From: Avena insularis | Taxonomy: Eukaryota > Streptophyta > Magnoliopsida > Poales > Poaceae | Length of the DNA: 64,000 nucleotides | Direction of reading: 5' to 3' | Assembly (NCBI GenBank): GCA_023614405.1 | Contig: CM042685.1 | Span: 186,001-250,000 of the forward strand | Shown here: piece after piece, positions 15,001 through 25,568 of the stretch | Numbering within the stretch: the stretch's first letter is position 1 | Layout of the letters: each line of letters starts with the position of its first letter | Translations under genes and position numbers: made by a program | The notes under the pieces: model-generated | The model's database searches: none | Seen by the model: the letters and a program-made list of their open reading frames with translations, nothing else | What the model was told of the DNA's origin: nothing

Positions 15001-16379
15001 CCCGTTTAGGTGAAACCGGGTAGGATAGTGCCCCAACTTGTGAACCAACATGGTTTTACATCACCCTATGACCTAAACAAACACAAAACAAGAGAGAGCT
15101 ACGCCGGGCTATCCCTGTCAGAGCAACGTCTAGGGGGGTAGACGATCCGAGTGTGCACAGAGATCAGGGTTTCGCCGGAGGAAGACCACGAGAACATCGG
15201 AATCAGAGGAGAACTTGCATGTGTCCCTAGCATATGTGTGTGAGTGTGGTGAGAGGTTGTTATAGGTGCTTGCATGTGTCCCCCCTCGCATGCATGCGCT
15301 CTAATCTAGAGGCGTAGGTTCCGTACCCGTATAAGGTGGGAATCTCCCCGTTTAGGTGAAACCAGGTAGGATAGTGCCCCAACTTGTGAACCAACATGGT
15401 TTTACATCACCCTATGACCTAAACAAACACAAAACAAGAGAGAGCTACGCCGGGCTACCCCTATGAGAGGAACGTCTAGGGGGTAGACGATCCGAGTGTG
15501 CACAGAGATCGAGGTTTGCCGGAAGACCACGAGAACATCAGAATCAGACGAGAACTTGCATGTGTCCCTAGCATATGTGTGTGAGTGTGGTGAGAGGTTG
15601 GTATAGGTGCTTGCATGTGTCCCCCCTCGCATGCATGCGCTCTAACCTAGAGGCGAACGTTTACGTGCAGTATAGGGGGAATCTCCCCGTTTAGGTGAAA
15701 CCGGGTAGGATAGTGCCCCAACTTGTGAACCAACATGGTTTTACATCACCCTATGACCTAAAAAACACAAAACAAGAGAGAGCTACGCCGGTCTACCCCT
15801 GTCAGAGGAACGTCTAGGGGGTAGACGATCCGAGTGTGCACAGAGATCAGGGTTTCGCCGGAGGAAGACCACGAGAACATCGGAATCAGACGAGAACTTG
15901 CATGTGTCCCTAGAATATGTGTGTGAGTGTGGTGAGAGGTTGGTATAGGTGCTTGCATGTGTCCCCCCTCGCATGCATGCGCTCTAACCTAGAGGCGAAG
16001 GTTTCGTACCCGTATAAGGGGGAATCTCCCCGTTTAGGTGAAACCGGGTAGGATAGTGCCCCAACTTGTGAACCAACATGGTTTTATATCACCCTATGAC
16101 CTAAACAAACACAAAACAAGAGAGAGCTACGCCGGGCTACCCCTGTTAGAGGAACGTCTAGGGGGTATACGTTCCGAGTGTGCACATAGATCAGGGTTTC
16201 GCCGGAGGAAGACCACGAGAACATCGGAATCAGACGAGAACTTGCATGTGTCCTAGCATATGTGTGTGAGTGTGGTGAGAGGTTGGTATAGGTGCTTGCA
16301 TGTGTCCCCCTCGCATGCATGCGCTCTAACCTAGAGGCGAAGGTTCCGTACCCGTATAAGGGGGAATCTCCCCGTTTAG
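1..16379. repeat. Tandem satellite array, 49 monomers of about 335 bp
   Basis: A head-to-tail array fills the first quarter of the window. The anchor ACCAACATGGTTTTACATCA recurs 49 times, the first starting at base 1 and the last at 16071, giving a mean period of 334.8 bp. Monomer lengths run from about 325 to 347 bp. Copies 1-13 (to about 4278) average 329 bp and mostly carry GCGCCTAACC, while later copies are mostly longer (many 337-347 bp) and carry GCGCTCTAACC. Each monomer contains an internal near-duplicate of about 20 bp built on CTTGCATGTGTCCC, the two copies 55 bp apart. Two CpG-free blocks are nearly invariant; the blocks between them vary by small indels. The array enters from the left edge and stops abruptly inside a monomer near 16379. 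Open frames through it are repeat readthrough, not genes. I cannot name the family. A (sub)telomeric or pericentromeric location is possible but not shown. Confidence 0.97.
6637..11356. repeat. Eight-monomer higher-order repeat in the satellite
   Basis: Private variants recur at a spacing of exactly eight monomers (about 2.68-2.72 kb). Copies starting at 6637 and 9312 share GTGACTGTGG plus GTTGTTATAGG. Those at 6967 and 9643 share GTGTACCTAG. Those at 7296 and 9985 share GCATGCCCTCTAATCTAG and CACATAGATC. Those at 7960 and 10668 share AAAACCACGAGAACAACGG and GTGTTGAGAGG. Those at 8297 and 11015 share a lengthened A-run after AACAC and CTCTAATCTAG. Copies 12027 and 12368 repeat the last two variant types only four monomers later, so the phase breaks after about 11.4 kb. 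Monomer pairs 24/32, 27/35 and 28/36 do not clearly match. The order was read by eye. Confidence 0.7.
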
Positions 16380-16531
16380 CCCACATCTAGGGTTTGCTTG
16401 GAAAACAAGCACAAGACGAAATAAAAAATTATATATTAATAATATATAGTTTCTTCTATAATAGTAGACACTAAATAAAGTATCTTGTAAAATTTGATAT
16501 TAAACAAAAAACCCTTCTTTCAAAAAAAACG
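16380..16531. other. AT-rich spacer between satellite and CACTA element
   Basis: The satellite breaks off inside a monomer and is followed by about 150 bp of AT-rich sequence with ATATATTAATAATATATAG-like runs and A-tracts. I see no gene, promoter or recognisable repeat in it. It may be original flanking DNA or part of an eroded transposon end. Confidence 0.5.
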
Positions 16532-16560
16532 TTCTACCCTGGAAAAAAAACCCTAGCTAC

Positions 16561-16612
16561 GCAAACGGCTGCCCTCGGCGTATGCCTGGCCGTCGGCGTA
16601 GCCCTATCCTAC
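16561..16612. repeat. Left subterminal repeats of the CACTA element
   Basis: The stretch contains CCCTCGGCGTA and GCCGTCGGCGTAG, the same palindromic motifs that fill the right end at 24.5-25.0 kb. In En/Spm elements subterminal motifs bind the accessory transposase. Only about two or three copies remain here against many on the right. Confidence 0.75.
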
Positions 16613-17180
16613 TAGGGCTTCCCATGCGCCCGCTCCCGACCCCTCCTCCTCTCACCAACTGCTCTGCCCGCGCCCGCTCCCGGCCCGGCCCCAGCCTTGG
16701 GCGCCATTCCCGCCAGCAGCTCCTTCCCCATTCCCGCCGCCGCCAGCCCTCCCTCCCACGAGCCTCCACCGCCTCCTCCCTCCCCCGAGCCGGTCCCCGA
16801 GCTCGGGGCCGCCGCCGCTAGCCCCACCCCGGCCCTCCCCCATCCTGGCCCTTCCCCACCGCCGCCTCCCTCCCTCCTCCCTGCCGCCAGCCGCCTTCCT
16901 CCTTCCTCCCTTCCTCCTCCCCGAGCTCGGCCCCCTCCGCCCCGAGCTCTCCCCCTCCTCCCTGACCTTGCCCCCTCCTCCCCAAGCTCTCCCCTTCCTC
17001 CCTGACCTTCCTCCCTCCTGCCTTCCTCCTCCCCGAGCTCGGCCCCCTCCTCCCCGAGCTCGGCTCCCTCCTCCCCAAGCTCTCCCCCTCCCGACCTGCC
17101 CTCCTCCCCCCCTCGCCCCCTCCCAAGCTCTCCCCTCCTCCTCGGCTCGGGCCCTCTCAGTACCTCCTCCACTCCCCTCT
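16600..17180. repeat. C-rich minisatellite-like tract in CACTA 5' region
   Basis: The plus strand is extremely rich in C and poor in A, with loose repeats of CTCCTCCCCGAGCTCGG between about 16.9 and 17.15 kb. It is open in several frames on both strands (Pro-rich one way, Gly/Glu/Arg-rich the other), which reflects composition rather than coding. It probably belongs to the transposon promoter or 5' UTR. The strand asymmetry could favour i-motif or G-quadruplex structure, which is inference. Confidence 0.6.
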
Positions 17181-18090
17181 AGAAGCAAATATTGTTGTTA
17201 GAGTTAATTTTGTTAGATTAAATCTTGTTGTTAATCTTGTTAGAATTTATTAGTTGCATCTATTAGTAGTTTATATCATTTGTTAAGTGATATGCATGCA
17301 CGAGTTGCTAGGATTAGGCCGTTGGTTAGTGGCAAGCTAGCTTGGTCATATGGCCGTTGAAGAGAGAAGCCACACTAGGGTCGTGAGTGTGTTGCATGTT
17401 TACTAAGGTGTTCTCTTTATGTCAATGTACAGACTTTGTAGTGTTTCGGGAGTGACCATCCTTGGCGGACTGACTGTCGTTGCGGGAGATGGTGTAGGTG
17501 ACACCTCGATCCCGTCTCCGAGTTTCGTCGCCGACCTCGACACTCGGTTGATCGACTACTTCCTCTACCACCGAGGGTGAGAATCTGTTCGCCTCTCTTG
17601 TACCTAGGTTTTATTTTTGTGTCTAGATCACAAAGTCTGTCGCGTCACCTAGGCGTCATCCCGACCGTAAGCGTTACGCCACTTAATATGCATTAGTGGT
17701 CTCGCATATTTTGGACCGTAACGCAACATGGCTTTTATCGAGGCGGCGGATTAAATAGTTGGGTTTGGTTCTCCTGGCTCTACCTCGATTCGAGACAGGA
17801 TTTCGGTGGCGCCTCCTCGTTGTTCTCCGGATGCACATCCTCTTGGCTTTTGTCGAGGCGTGTATCGGGAGCAGCGGGAGGAAATCTGCCAAATCTGCTT
17901 GGATCGGGGTAGAACTGTGGAGAACTTACCCAATCTACGGATCCGCGGCTGACAATTCCCTCTTTTCCTATTGGACATGTAGGTTGATGAATGCGTAAAA
18001 ATATGAAGCATTTAATCTCTGTTTGATATAAAATGTTATATTTGTTGTTTGTCTCCCAACAAAGCGTAAGAGGATGGTGATAATGGGTGG

Positions 18091-21000
18091 ATGTGCGGTG
18101 GCCGTATTAGTGCGACTAATAAAGCAGACGATTGGATACGGAACACTCATTTGTTAGTGAATGAGTTAGCGTGGTTCAAGGCAATGGTTCGGGCACTTTG
18201 TCCCTGCGCTCATTGCACTAAGCGTCATCGTCGGGGAAAGGATGACATGTACAAACACCTTACGCAATATGGGTACATGTCTAACTATGTCACGCATAAG
18301 TCGACTTTGCTCGATACGAACATGGAGAGGTGAGGTGATGCGTCGGCTCAATGGCAATGAGCACGATGGGATTAGAAACATGCTAGATGATCTTATCGAT
18401 GCCGACCAGCCGAATTCGCCACCTCCGGAGGAATCACCGTAACCGGAGGAACCGCTAGAACCGGAGGAACCGGAGCCAACGCGAAGGCCTTCCTTGATAT
18501 GATGGCCCGGCTAAGAGGCCTCTGTGCGAGGTGCAAAGATTTCTCAGCTCGATGCCATCTCTCTCTAGCCGACAAGTGCAGATTCACCCGTTATCTCTTT
18601 GAAGCTAATCTGAGAACATGTGGTAACATGTTGACCGAAGGGCATTGTCTTCCTAAAACCTTTCACGAAACGAAGAAACTCATGAAGGAGCTCAACATGG
18701 ATTATGAAAAGATAGATTGTTGTCCAAAAGGCTGCCTTTTGTTTTGGAAACAGTTTGAGGTGACAAGTATTGCTCCATTTGTAAGGCCTCTAGATATGAA
18801 GAGATAAAGGGGAAGGATGGTCAGGTGAGGCAGTCGAAGGTCGCTAAGAAGATACTTCGGTATCTCCCATTCATAAAAAGAATCCAGCGGCTTTACTTGA
18901 GTGAGGAGACTGCCAAACAGATGACGTGGCACAAGAAGGGGAAAATATACGAGGACGGGCACGGACGGAAGAAGATGGGACATCCATCTGATGGTAAGGC
19001 ATGGAAGAACTTCGATGACAAATACCCCCGGTGGGCAGAAGAGGCTCGGAATGTTAGAATTGCGATAGCAGATGGCTTCAACCCATATGGTATGTCGACC
19101 TCGAATACCGCTGGCGGTGTATGTTATTCGCTCAATCTCCTCCGAGTATTAATGCGACGGAAGACCATGTTTTTGTCGCTAATAATTCCAGGACCTGAGT
19201 ATCCGGGGAAGAACTTGAGTGTCTACATGCAGCCGATTGTGGATGATTTGAACCACTCTTGGATACACGGGATGTTGACATACGACCGAGCATCAAAGAG
19301 AAACTTTTTGATGAAAGTTTGGTTACAATTTACTATGCATGACATGCAGATGCGCCCTAACGTGCGGATGGTGTACAGCTGGTAAGTGGCCATGCCGGTG
19401 CGAGCACGACTTGAGTTCCTTTGGCTAAAGTCGGGTCGCAAATATGTTGCGTTTGACACGAATCGACAGGTACCTCAAAAGAAATCATTCGTTCGGAGAA
19501 GAAAGAAAGAACTTCAAGAAGGGCAAAGTTGCATGAAGTAAAGAGGTACCAAAGTTCGAGGGTGCATTTGTTGATGCCGAGATACATGCTCTCGTGCCCA
19601 TGGCGCGGAGCCATCAATTTGCGGGATATGGTGTAATGCATAATTGGACTCACGTGGCAGCCTTAACGAATCTCGTGTATTACAAGGACCTCGGACTTCC
19701 CTATAACATCGATGTGATGCACACCGAAAAGAATGTCGGGGAGTCCCTTTTCACGATCTGAACATTCTAGGAAGTCAAAGGATAATGTCAAGGCTAGAGT
19801 CGATGTTGAGAAGCTTTGTGATAGGAAGAGATTACACATGCAGCCTCCTACTGTCCATCGAAAGAATTGGTTCAAGCCGCATGCCTACTACTGCCTTGAT
19901 AATGTCCAAAAGAAGGAGTCATTTAGGTGGCTCAAATACGTCATGATGTTCCCTGATGGTTATTGTTCGAATATAAGTAAGGGAGTCAATCTTTTGACGG
20001 GACAAGTCAACGGGCTCAAGAGTCACGACTATCATATATGGATTGAGCGGCTGATGCCGGTGATGGTTCAAGGGTATCTCCCCAAAAAAGTATGGCGAGT
20101 GCTTGCGGAGTTGAGCCATTTCTTCCGCACCCTCTGTGCTAAGCAGATATGTCCTCTGGTGATTGAGAAGCTGCAAGTTCAGGTGCCGGAGTTGCTATGC
20201 AATTTGGAGATGATCTTTCCGCCAGGCTTCTTTACTCCGATGGCACATCTCATTGTGCACCTCGCGAACGAGGCACTCTTGGGGGGGACGGTGCAATTTT
20301 GTTGGCAATTTTGTATTGAGAGAGAGTTTAAGTATATTCGAAAGATAACTGGAAACAAAGCCAAGATTTAAGCATGCATAGCTGAAGCAACATGCCTTCG
20401 GGAGATGGCAGACGCCGCGACAACCTACTGGCCCGATGATGTTCCCACTATGCATAACCCGGTCTCTCGTTACAATGTCGACCTGCCCAAGAATGACCCC
20501 AATCTCGAACTATTCCAATTTCCCGGTGGCAAGGCCGGTAAAGGACTAAAATATAGGTTGCCGAAGGAAGAGAAGGATTGCATAATGCTCTATGTGCTTA
20601 TGAACATGAAGGAAGTTGTCGATTTCATTAGGTAAAATGGTGAACACCCTATTTCTCTATGGAGCTAGTAACTCGGTCTTCGTCTAATGCTTATTTTCTC
20701 CTTCTTAGCAATTTCACGGATGAACAGTGGCCGGGACCGACGGATCCCTCTCCCATGGAGTTGGACACTCTACTGAAAGAGGGTGCTCCCGGAAATAAAA
20801 AAAACTTTGTGTCCTGGTTTATGGAAAAAGTAATTTCTAACTTGTCCCTCTTACCTTGCAATATGTGACTTGTAGCTCTTATTCCACGTAACTTGAGCGC
20901 AACAAATTCCTCTTGTGCACAGGGAGCTGATCCCAACGTTGAGATGTCGGATGAGCTGAAATGTGTTTCCCAAGGTTGTAGAGTCATGAAGTATGAGAAG

Positions 21001-21837
21001 TATGATGTGAATGGGTTTCGCTTCCATACGAGCCGCAGAGAAAGGCGACCGAATGCAAAAGCGGTAAATCTTGGGGTGTTCACCAAAGGCCGATTCCCTT
21101 GATTACTACGGAAGGTTAGAGAATGTATCTGAGCTAACCTTCAATCGTCGAATGTCGAACTCAATCTTGTTGTGTTCAAGTGCCACTGGTTTGACCCAAG
21201 GGGTGGACTGAGAAGTACCCCTTCCATTGGGTTAGTTGAAGTTAGGCCTTCAACCACCTATAGCGGAGCCGACGTCTTTGTTGTTGCTCACCAAGCGAAC
21301 CAAGTTTATTATTTGCCCTACCCATACCAGAAAGCGGAACTCCAGGGCTGGGAAGTCGTGTTCCAGGTATCGCCACATGGTAACCTACCGATTCCCTCCG
21401 AGGACGATTACAACAACATTAACCCTATAACGTATGAGGGAATTTTCTATCAAGAGCAAGAGGACTTCGGACACTTTGATTTAGAACCGGTTGATCTTGA
21501 GGACCTTGGGAATGATGTAGAAACTCGGGGTGAGTCAGTGGTGAATCTACATGACATAAGTATGCTCGAGAAGCTCCATACTGAGAATGACAACGATGAT
21601 GAGCCTACACCCTTCGATGAGAATCCAGATTTCTACTCAAAAGATAGTGATAGTGATAGTGAGAATGAGAATGAGAATGAGAATGAAAATGATAGTGAGT
21701 ATTTATTTTTTAATGCATTTTATTTTGTCTTTGTGCTTAACTGTTTTCTTAATTGCATTATGCCTTTATTCTTTGTGTATACATTTTATTATGTCTTTGT
21801 GCTTAACTGTTTTCTCTTACTTAATGCAGGTGATTGA
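18091..21837 (+). pseudogene. TNP2-type CACTA transposase, frameshifted
   Basis: The conceptual product is the main En/Spm transposase, which binds and cuts the element ends. Segments in several frames follow the family order. A transposase-associated zinc-type domain with CPCAHC lies at about 18091-18300. The TNP2 core follows at about 18600-19385, including YEKIDCCPKGCLLFWK, HPSDGKAWKNFDDKYP, the RNVRIAIADGFNP segment and LIIPGPEYPGKNLSVY. Next come LPYNIDVMHTEKNVGES near 19700, a DUF4218-type segment with EMIFPPGFFTPMAHL at 20150-20340, and a DUF4216-type tail with KCHWFDP and YYLPYPYQKAELQGWE at 21172-21480. It ends in an Asp/Ser/Glu/Asn-rich tract from a GATAGT/GAGAAT microsatellite. Breaks occur near 18440, 18800, 19385, 19760, 20370, 20635 and 21102, some of which could be introns. 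The start is uncertain. Confidence 0.85.
21695..21829 (+). other. Predicted terminal intron of the TNP2 gene
   Basis: The donor GTGAGTAT at 21695 and the acceptor TTAATGCAG ending at 21829 flank a T-rich 135-bp stretch. Splicing joins the acidic tail to GT GAT TGA, giving a stop at 21835-21837. The intron contains an internal direct duplication of about 33 bp (TTTGTCTTTGTGCTTAACTG and TATGTCTTTGTGCTTAACTG, about 65 bp apart). Confidence 0.6.
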
Positions 21838-21842
21838 ACAAT

Positions 21843-24243
21843 ATGAGCAGCGGCAAGGCAACCAGTTCGTCCTTGCTTAATCTGTTGAAGCGCAAGAAAA
21901 AAGAGCTACGGAGTGGGAGACAGCCAAATCCCAATCGCGTTACCCGATCTTGCTCCTCTGGCGGAGGACGGGGTCGAGGCCGAGTCGAGGAGGGCGAGGA
22001 TGAGGTGCCACGGGAGAAGGCGTGGACTTTGACCCACCCTCTACTTCGGCGTGGCTCTGAGTTGTTCTGACAGGCAGCCTTTCGGGGCGAGAGGAGGCGA
22101 GTTCGAGAGGAGGCGAGTCGAGAGGGCCGAGGACCAAGAGGGAGGCGGGGACCCGTCTGAGGCGGACACTAGCCGCGAGTTGGTGGGGCCGAAGAAATGC
22201 GAAATCGTGGGGAATCGGGAGTCCTGACGAGAAGTTTGAGCCTAGGACTCGAGGCTAAAGCCCTTATTATTCGGATGGCCTTGAGTAAGTGTACTAATTT
22301 GGCAATTTAAAACATTTTATTTCATGTTGGTCATAAATAATTATTGTGTACTAATGTTTATTATTGTGCAGCAATTGGACATTTCCTCAGGGACCAAGGC
22401 TCGCCTTCCTAACAGCCTCGTTGGAGCTACGATTAGGAAGTTCTGTCGGCTATCACATTACCCCGAGGGTGACGGAAGCTAGCTACTACTTGGGACTACG
22501 GACTACTGTGTCCCGGGCTTTCACATTCTTGATCTTGTCATCACCAAGTTTTAGGTAAGGCATATTTCTCGAGTTATGTTCATACTTGATGACCCCACCG
22601 TGCTAACTCATGACTCTTATGCATGATTGAAGTGCTTTTACCGTGTGGCGAGGAGGACCAGGAGAAAGCGAAGGACTTTGCTTGGGGCTTGTGTGAAGTT
22701 GACCCCCAGGTGTGGTACAACCAGGAAGGTCACGGCCGCTAGCCATACGGGCTGACAGGCGTGAGGGTCGAGGAAGGAAGACATTGTCGGTAGGAACCCT
22801 AATCCTGAGTACTCGATGGCCTTGAGAAGAGTACATGTCGGTGAGTAAAATGTCAATGAGATTCTACATTGCTTCTAAGTTGCCATTGCATTATGCAGGT
22901 TAGTATTGCATTTTCAGGTTATCCCGATTGGGAGCATCGACTCGCATGGGAGGAGCTGGTTAGGGCGAGGTAGCTCGGAGAAGACGAGGAGTTTGCAGCC
23001 TTGTCGAGGCGGAAGCGGATAACCGAGGCGATGGTGGAACGACCGCTGGAAACCGCAACTTTGACCGCTTCAAGGGAAGGTGGTGCGTATATACATGGAG
23101 CGACCTGCGTGTATTTCTCGTCATGTTTGTACTTCATATGCATAATATTTCTTTTCGCGTCTGGTGGCCGAGGCACAACCCGGGGAGGTGATTCATGGCG
23201 TCGCCGTCTATGAGATGATGCGTGAAACAAGCCCAATTACTCGAGCCTCAACCCTCGTTGCCCGTGTGTACTTCGGCCCGCCCGTAAGCGACTCGGGAAC
23301 TACAACACGATGGTGAAGGCTCGTCACCCCATGTGGATGACCCCATTCACGCGGATATGAGCAGTCGTTGGTCTGTCGGGCACGGATTGCAGCATGGACG
23401 CCTCAAGATTCTGAATAAGAAGGTCAAGCCTACCCTCAGCACGAGCTTCAGCCATCTCAAGGCTACCTACCCCGCCGACGGCCCCCCTATCCCGCCTCGT
23501 GGAAAGCCTCGTCGCTTCGCCGAGGATGTAAGTTTTTCTCGTTCTCATCATCTTTATGACTTTTGTTCCTGCATGGCTAACCACTGACGAGATTCCTTGT
23601 ATTTGAAATTGTAGCCTGAGTTAGGCGACCTCGATACCGTTTATGAGGAATATCAGGTGGCCTTTCGGCAGCATCAGGAGGCGCTTGCGATCTACATGCA
23701 ATACGTAAATGTAAGTCCGAACCTTTATTTTTGCAAAAGATACAAGTCCCACTTCCCCCTGTTTGTTGTACTACGGCCTGACTTCTAAACTATCTTGCAG
23801 GACATGATAGTGAATATTCAAACTGGCCAGAATAGAGATTTGGGGCCCGTGCCTCCCATGCCAGGTCCGGCGCCATTTTTGCAATCGAAGGAAAGCTTCG
23901 CTAGGACCTACTACGCATCGACACCGGTAAGTTCTTTGCTAACCCACTGGTTATCGCTTTACTTTGCCTCGCAAGTTGCTAACATGTAGGCAACATGTAG
24001 GGAACGGGAGCTTCTGGGAACCGGCACTTTGGCCACGCCTCGCCGGATGGGCGTCAGATCACACCGCTTCATGACGATGGTCCATCTCCTGGCCATTCTA
24101 CAGGTGGTTCTCCCGAGCTTCACACTTCTACTCCCTCGCTAGGTGGCTCTTCTGCTGCTTCTACTGGACGCAACCCTCGGCAGAGGTCGCCACTTTTCAC
24201 CAGGGGAGATCTCGGGTACACCCCCTCTCCTCCAGAGTTGTAG
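21843..24243 (+). pseudogene. Second CACTA gene (TNPA / transposase_24-like), broken
   Basis: This is the accessory gene expected downstream of TNP2 in En/Spm elements; such products bind subterminal repeats and assist transposition. A basic start (MSSGKATSSSLLNLLKRKKK) at 21843 is followed by intron-separated, partly frameshifted pieces. The best conserved piece, 23390-23520, encodes a segment with GLQHGRLKILNKKVKP and PADGPPIPPRGKPRR. Another at 23630-23720 reads YQVAFRQHQEALAIYMQYV. The C-terminus at about 24001-24243 is Ser/Pro/Gly-rich and ends PPEL then TAG. Candidate splice sites include GTAAGT-like donors near 23529, 23709 and 23928 and AG acceptors near 23614 and 23800. Stops inside the 22-23 kb part show it is not intact. 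The assignment rests on position and weak similarity. Confidence 0.6.
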
Positions 24244-24257
24244 GCATGTGTGATGAT

Positions 24258-24460
24258 GTATGAACGATGTATGGATGATGTATAAACAATGTTTAATATG
24301 AGCATGTGTGATATGAACAATGTTTAATATGAGCATGTGTGATATGAACAATGTGTGATATGAGCAATGTTTGATATGAGCATATGTGAAATAAAGGTGA
24401 GCATTGCTGTGAGCTGTGAGGGTTTGATATGAGCATGTGCTGAAATAAAGGTGAGCATTG
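24258..24460 (+). repeat. Short tandem repeats in CACTA 3' UTR
   Basis: A loose repeat built on TTTAATATGAGCATGTGTGA and GATATGAACAATG, with a unit of about 30 bp, is repeated four to five times. Two AATAAAGGTGAGCATTGC motifs in the same stretch could be polyadenylation signals of the accessory transposon gene. Confidence 0.65.
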
Positions 24461-24483
24461 CATTGCAGAAAAAAAAACTGGGG

Positions 24484-25049
24484 CTGGTCCTACGCCGACG
24501 GCCTTGCCCTCGGCGTATAAGGTACGCGTGACCAAATGGTCACGGCTACGCCGACGGCAAGGCCGTCGGCGTAGGGCCAGCCAGCTGCTGCTAGGCCGCT
24601 CCGCTGCCTCCACGTGGCATATGTACGCCGAGGGGGAGGCCGTCGGCGTAGGCGCTGCGCCAGGCCGCTCCGCTGCCTCCACGTGGCGAGCGTACGCCGA
24701 GGGGAAGGCCGTCGGCGTAGCGGCTGTGCCAGGCCGCCCGCCTGCCTCCACGTGGCGAGAGTACGCCGAGGGTGAGGCCGTCGGCGTAGCCGGCGCGCCG
24801 TTAACTGGCCGTGTGACGGCGCTGCCGGCGACGTCGCCGACGCCGACGCCCGGCAAGCGCCGTCAGGCCGTCGGCGTTGACCTACGCCGACGGTCTTGTT
24901 CTACGCCGACGGCCGCGCCTGCTCCGCCGAGGGAGAGGTCCGCCGAGGACGGTACACCGACGGCAGCCGTCGGCGTAGCTTACGCCGAGGGTTTTCCTAG
25001 CTACGCCGACCGCAATAAGCCCTCGGCATACCAGGCGTTTCCTGTAGTG
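24484..25049. repeat. Right subterminal repeat field and terminus of CACTA
   Basis: TACGCCGA and its complement TCGGCGTA occur about eight or nine times each, often as inverted pairs 8-12 bp apart that could form hairpins. A unit of about 68 bp containing CTGCCTCCACGTGGC is tandemly repeated three times, starting near 24591, 24658 and 24727. The element ends in GCGTTTCCTGTAGTG at 25049. The open frame across this stretch is a by-product of its CG-rich repeats. Confidence 0.9.
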
Positions 25050-25181
25050 ATGTATGAAATAGTGCCATAATAGGTGGATGCAGAAATATGTTAGGGGCCT
25101 AGACAAGCTCTTTGGATTAGTATTCTCTGCGACTTATCAGGGCATCTACTCGAGATCTTGAAGCGTTGTGCAAATTTGATA
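25050..25181. other. Intergenic flank of CACTA
   Basis: About 130 bp of plain AT-rich sequence between the CACTA end and the first MITE. I see no gene or named repeat. Confidence 0.5.
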
Positions 25182-25305
25182 CTTCCTTCGTTTCAAAATA
25201 GATGTCTTAATTTTGTTAAAATTTAGATGAATTTAGACACTATTTAGTATATAGATTTCTCTAAATTTTGAAAAACTTAAGACATGTATTTTGGAACGAG
25301 GGGAG
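25182..25305. mobile_element. Stowaway-like MITE, 124 bp
   Basis: The terminal inverted repeats CTTCCTTCGTTTCAAAATA and TATTTTGGAACGAGGGGAG are flanked on both sides by TA (25180-25181 and 25306-25307), the target duplication of Tc1/mariner-type Stowaway MITEs. The interior is AT-rich and non-coding. Confidence 0.88.
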
Positions 25306-25568
25306 TACATGCTATATATTGACACACATATAGAAGCTAGATTAGACAAAGGAGCACCAGGTGCATTGACCCTTAAAGGCTCCATTGCATAGCACGAAAC
25401 CACATCAGGTCATGATCTTATATTGTTACAAAAAAATCAGGTCTAATATAACAAAAACAGTAAACTATAGGATTTTCTATTGATTGTGTATTATATCGGG
25501 ATGTCAGAACCCAAGATGTCTTGCTTCTTACATCCTATGTTGTCTCCATTTTCATATAAAAGACCTCA

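Larger units (their letters stand above)
16532..25049 (+). mobile_element. CACTA (En/Spm) DNA transposon, about 8.5 kb, decayed
   Basis: The right end is clear: it finishes in CCTGTAGTG (reverse CACTACAGG) at 25049, preceded by a dense field of subterminal repeats. Inside, in transposon order, are a C-rich 5' region, a TNP2-type transposase (about 18091-21837), a second gene (21843-24243) and a 3' region with AATAAA motifs. The left end is poor: CTACCCTGGAAAA near 16534 is only a rough match to the right terminus, and a single cluster of subterminal motifs follows it. The left boundary is therefore approximate, and no convincing 3-bp target duplication can be paired with ATG after the right end. 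Both genes carry several frameshifts and stops, so this copy looks non-autonomous now. Confidence 0.88.

Noticed and set aside
1..16379. CRISPR-like regular array
   Set aside because: Whole monomers of about 335 bp are repeated head to tail without unique spacers, in a eukaryotic genome.
1169..16386. Dozens of 60-100-residue ORFs on both strands in the satellite, many with the same repeated peptide
   Set aside because: They are the same monomer read in open frames. The peptide changes frame with each indel and has no start or promoter logic of its own.
16557..17201. Overlapping long frames rich in Pro (plus) and Gly/Glu/Arg (minus)
   Set aside because: They result from the C-rich composition: several frames open at once on both strands with low-complexity products.
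24504..25070. 188- and 187-residue frames on opposite strands at the CACTA right end
   Set aside because: They run through subterminal repeats; the repeating peptides reflect the DNA motif, and the plus frame crosses the element terminus.
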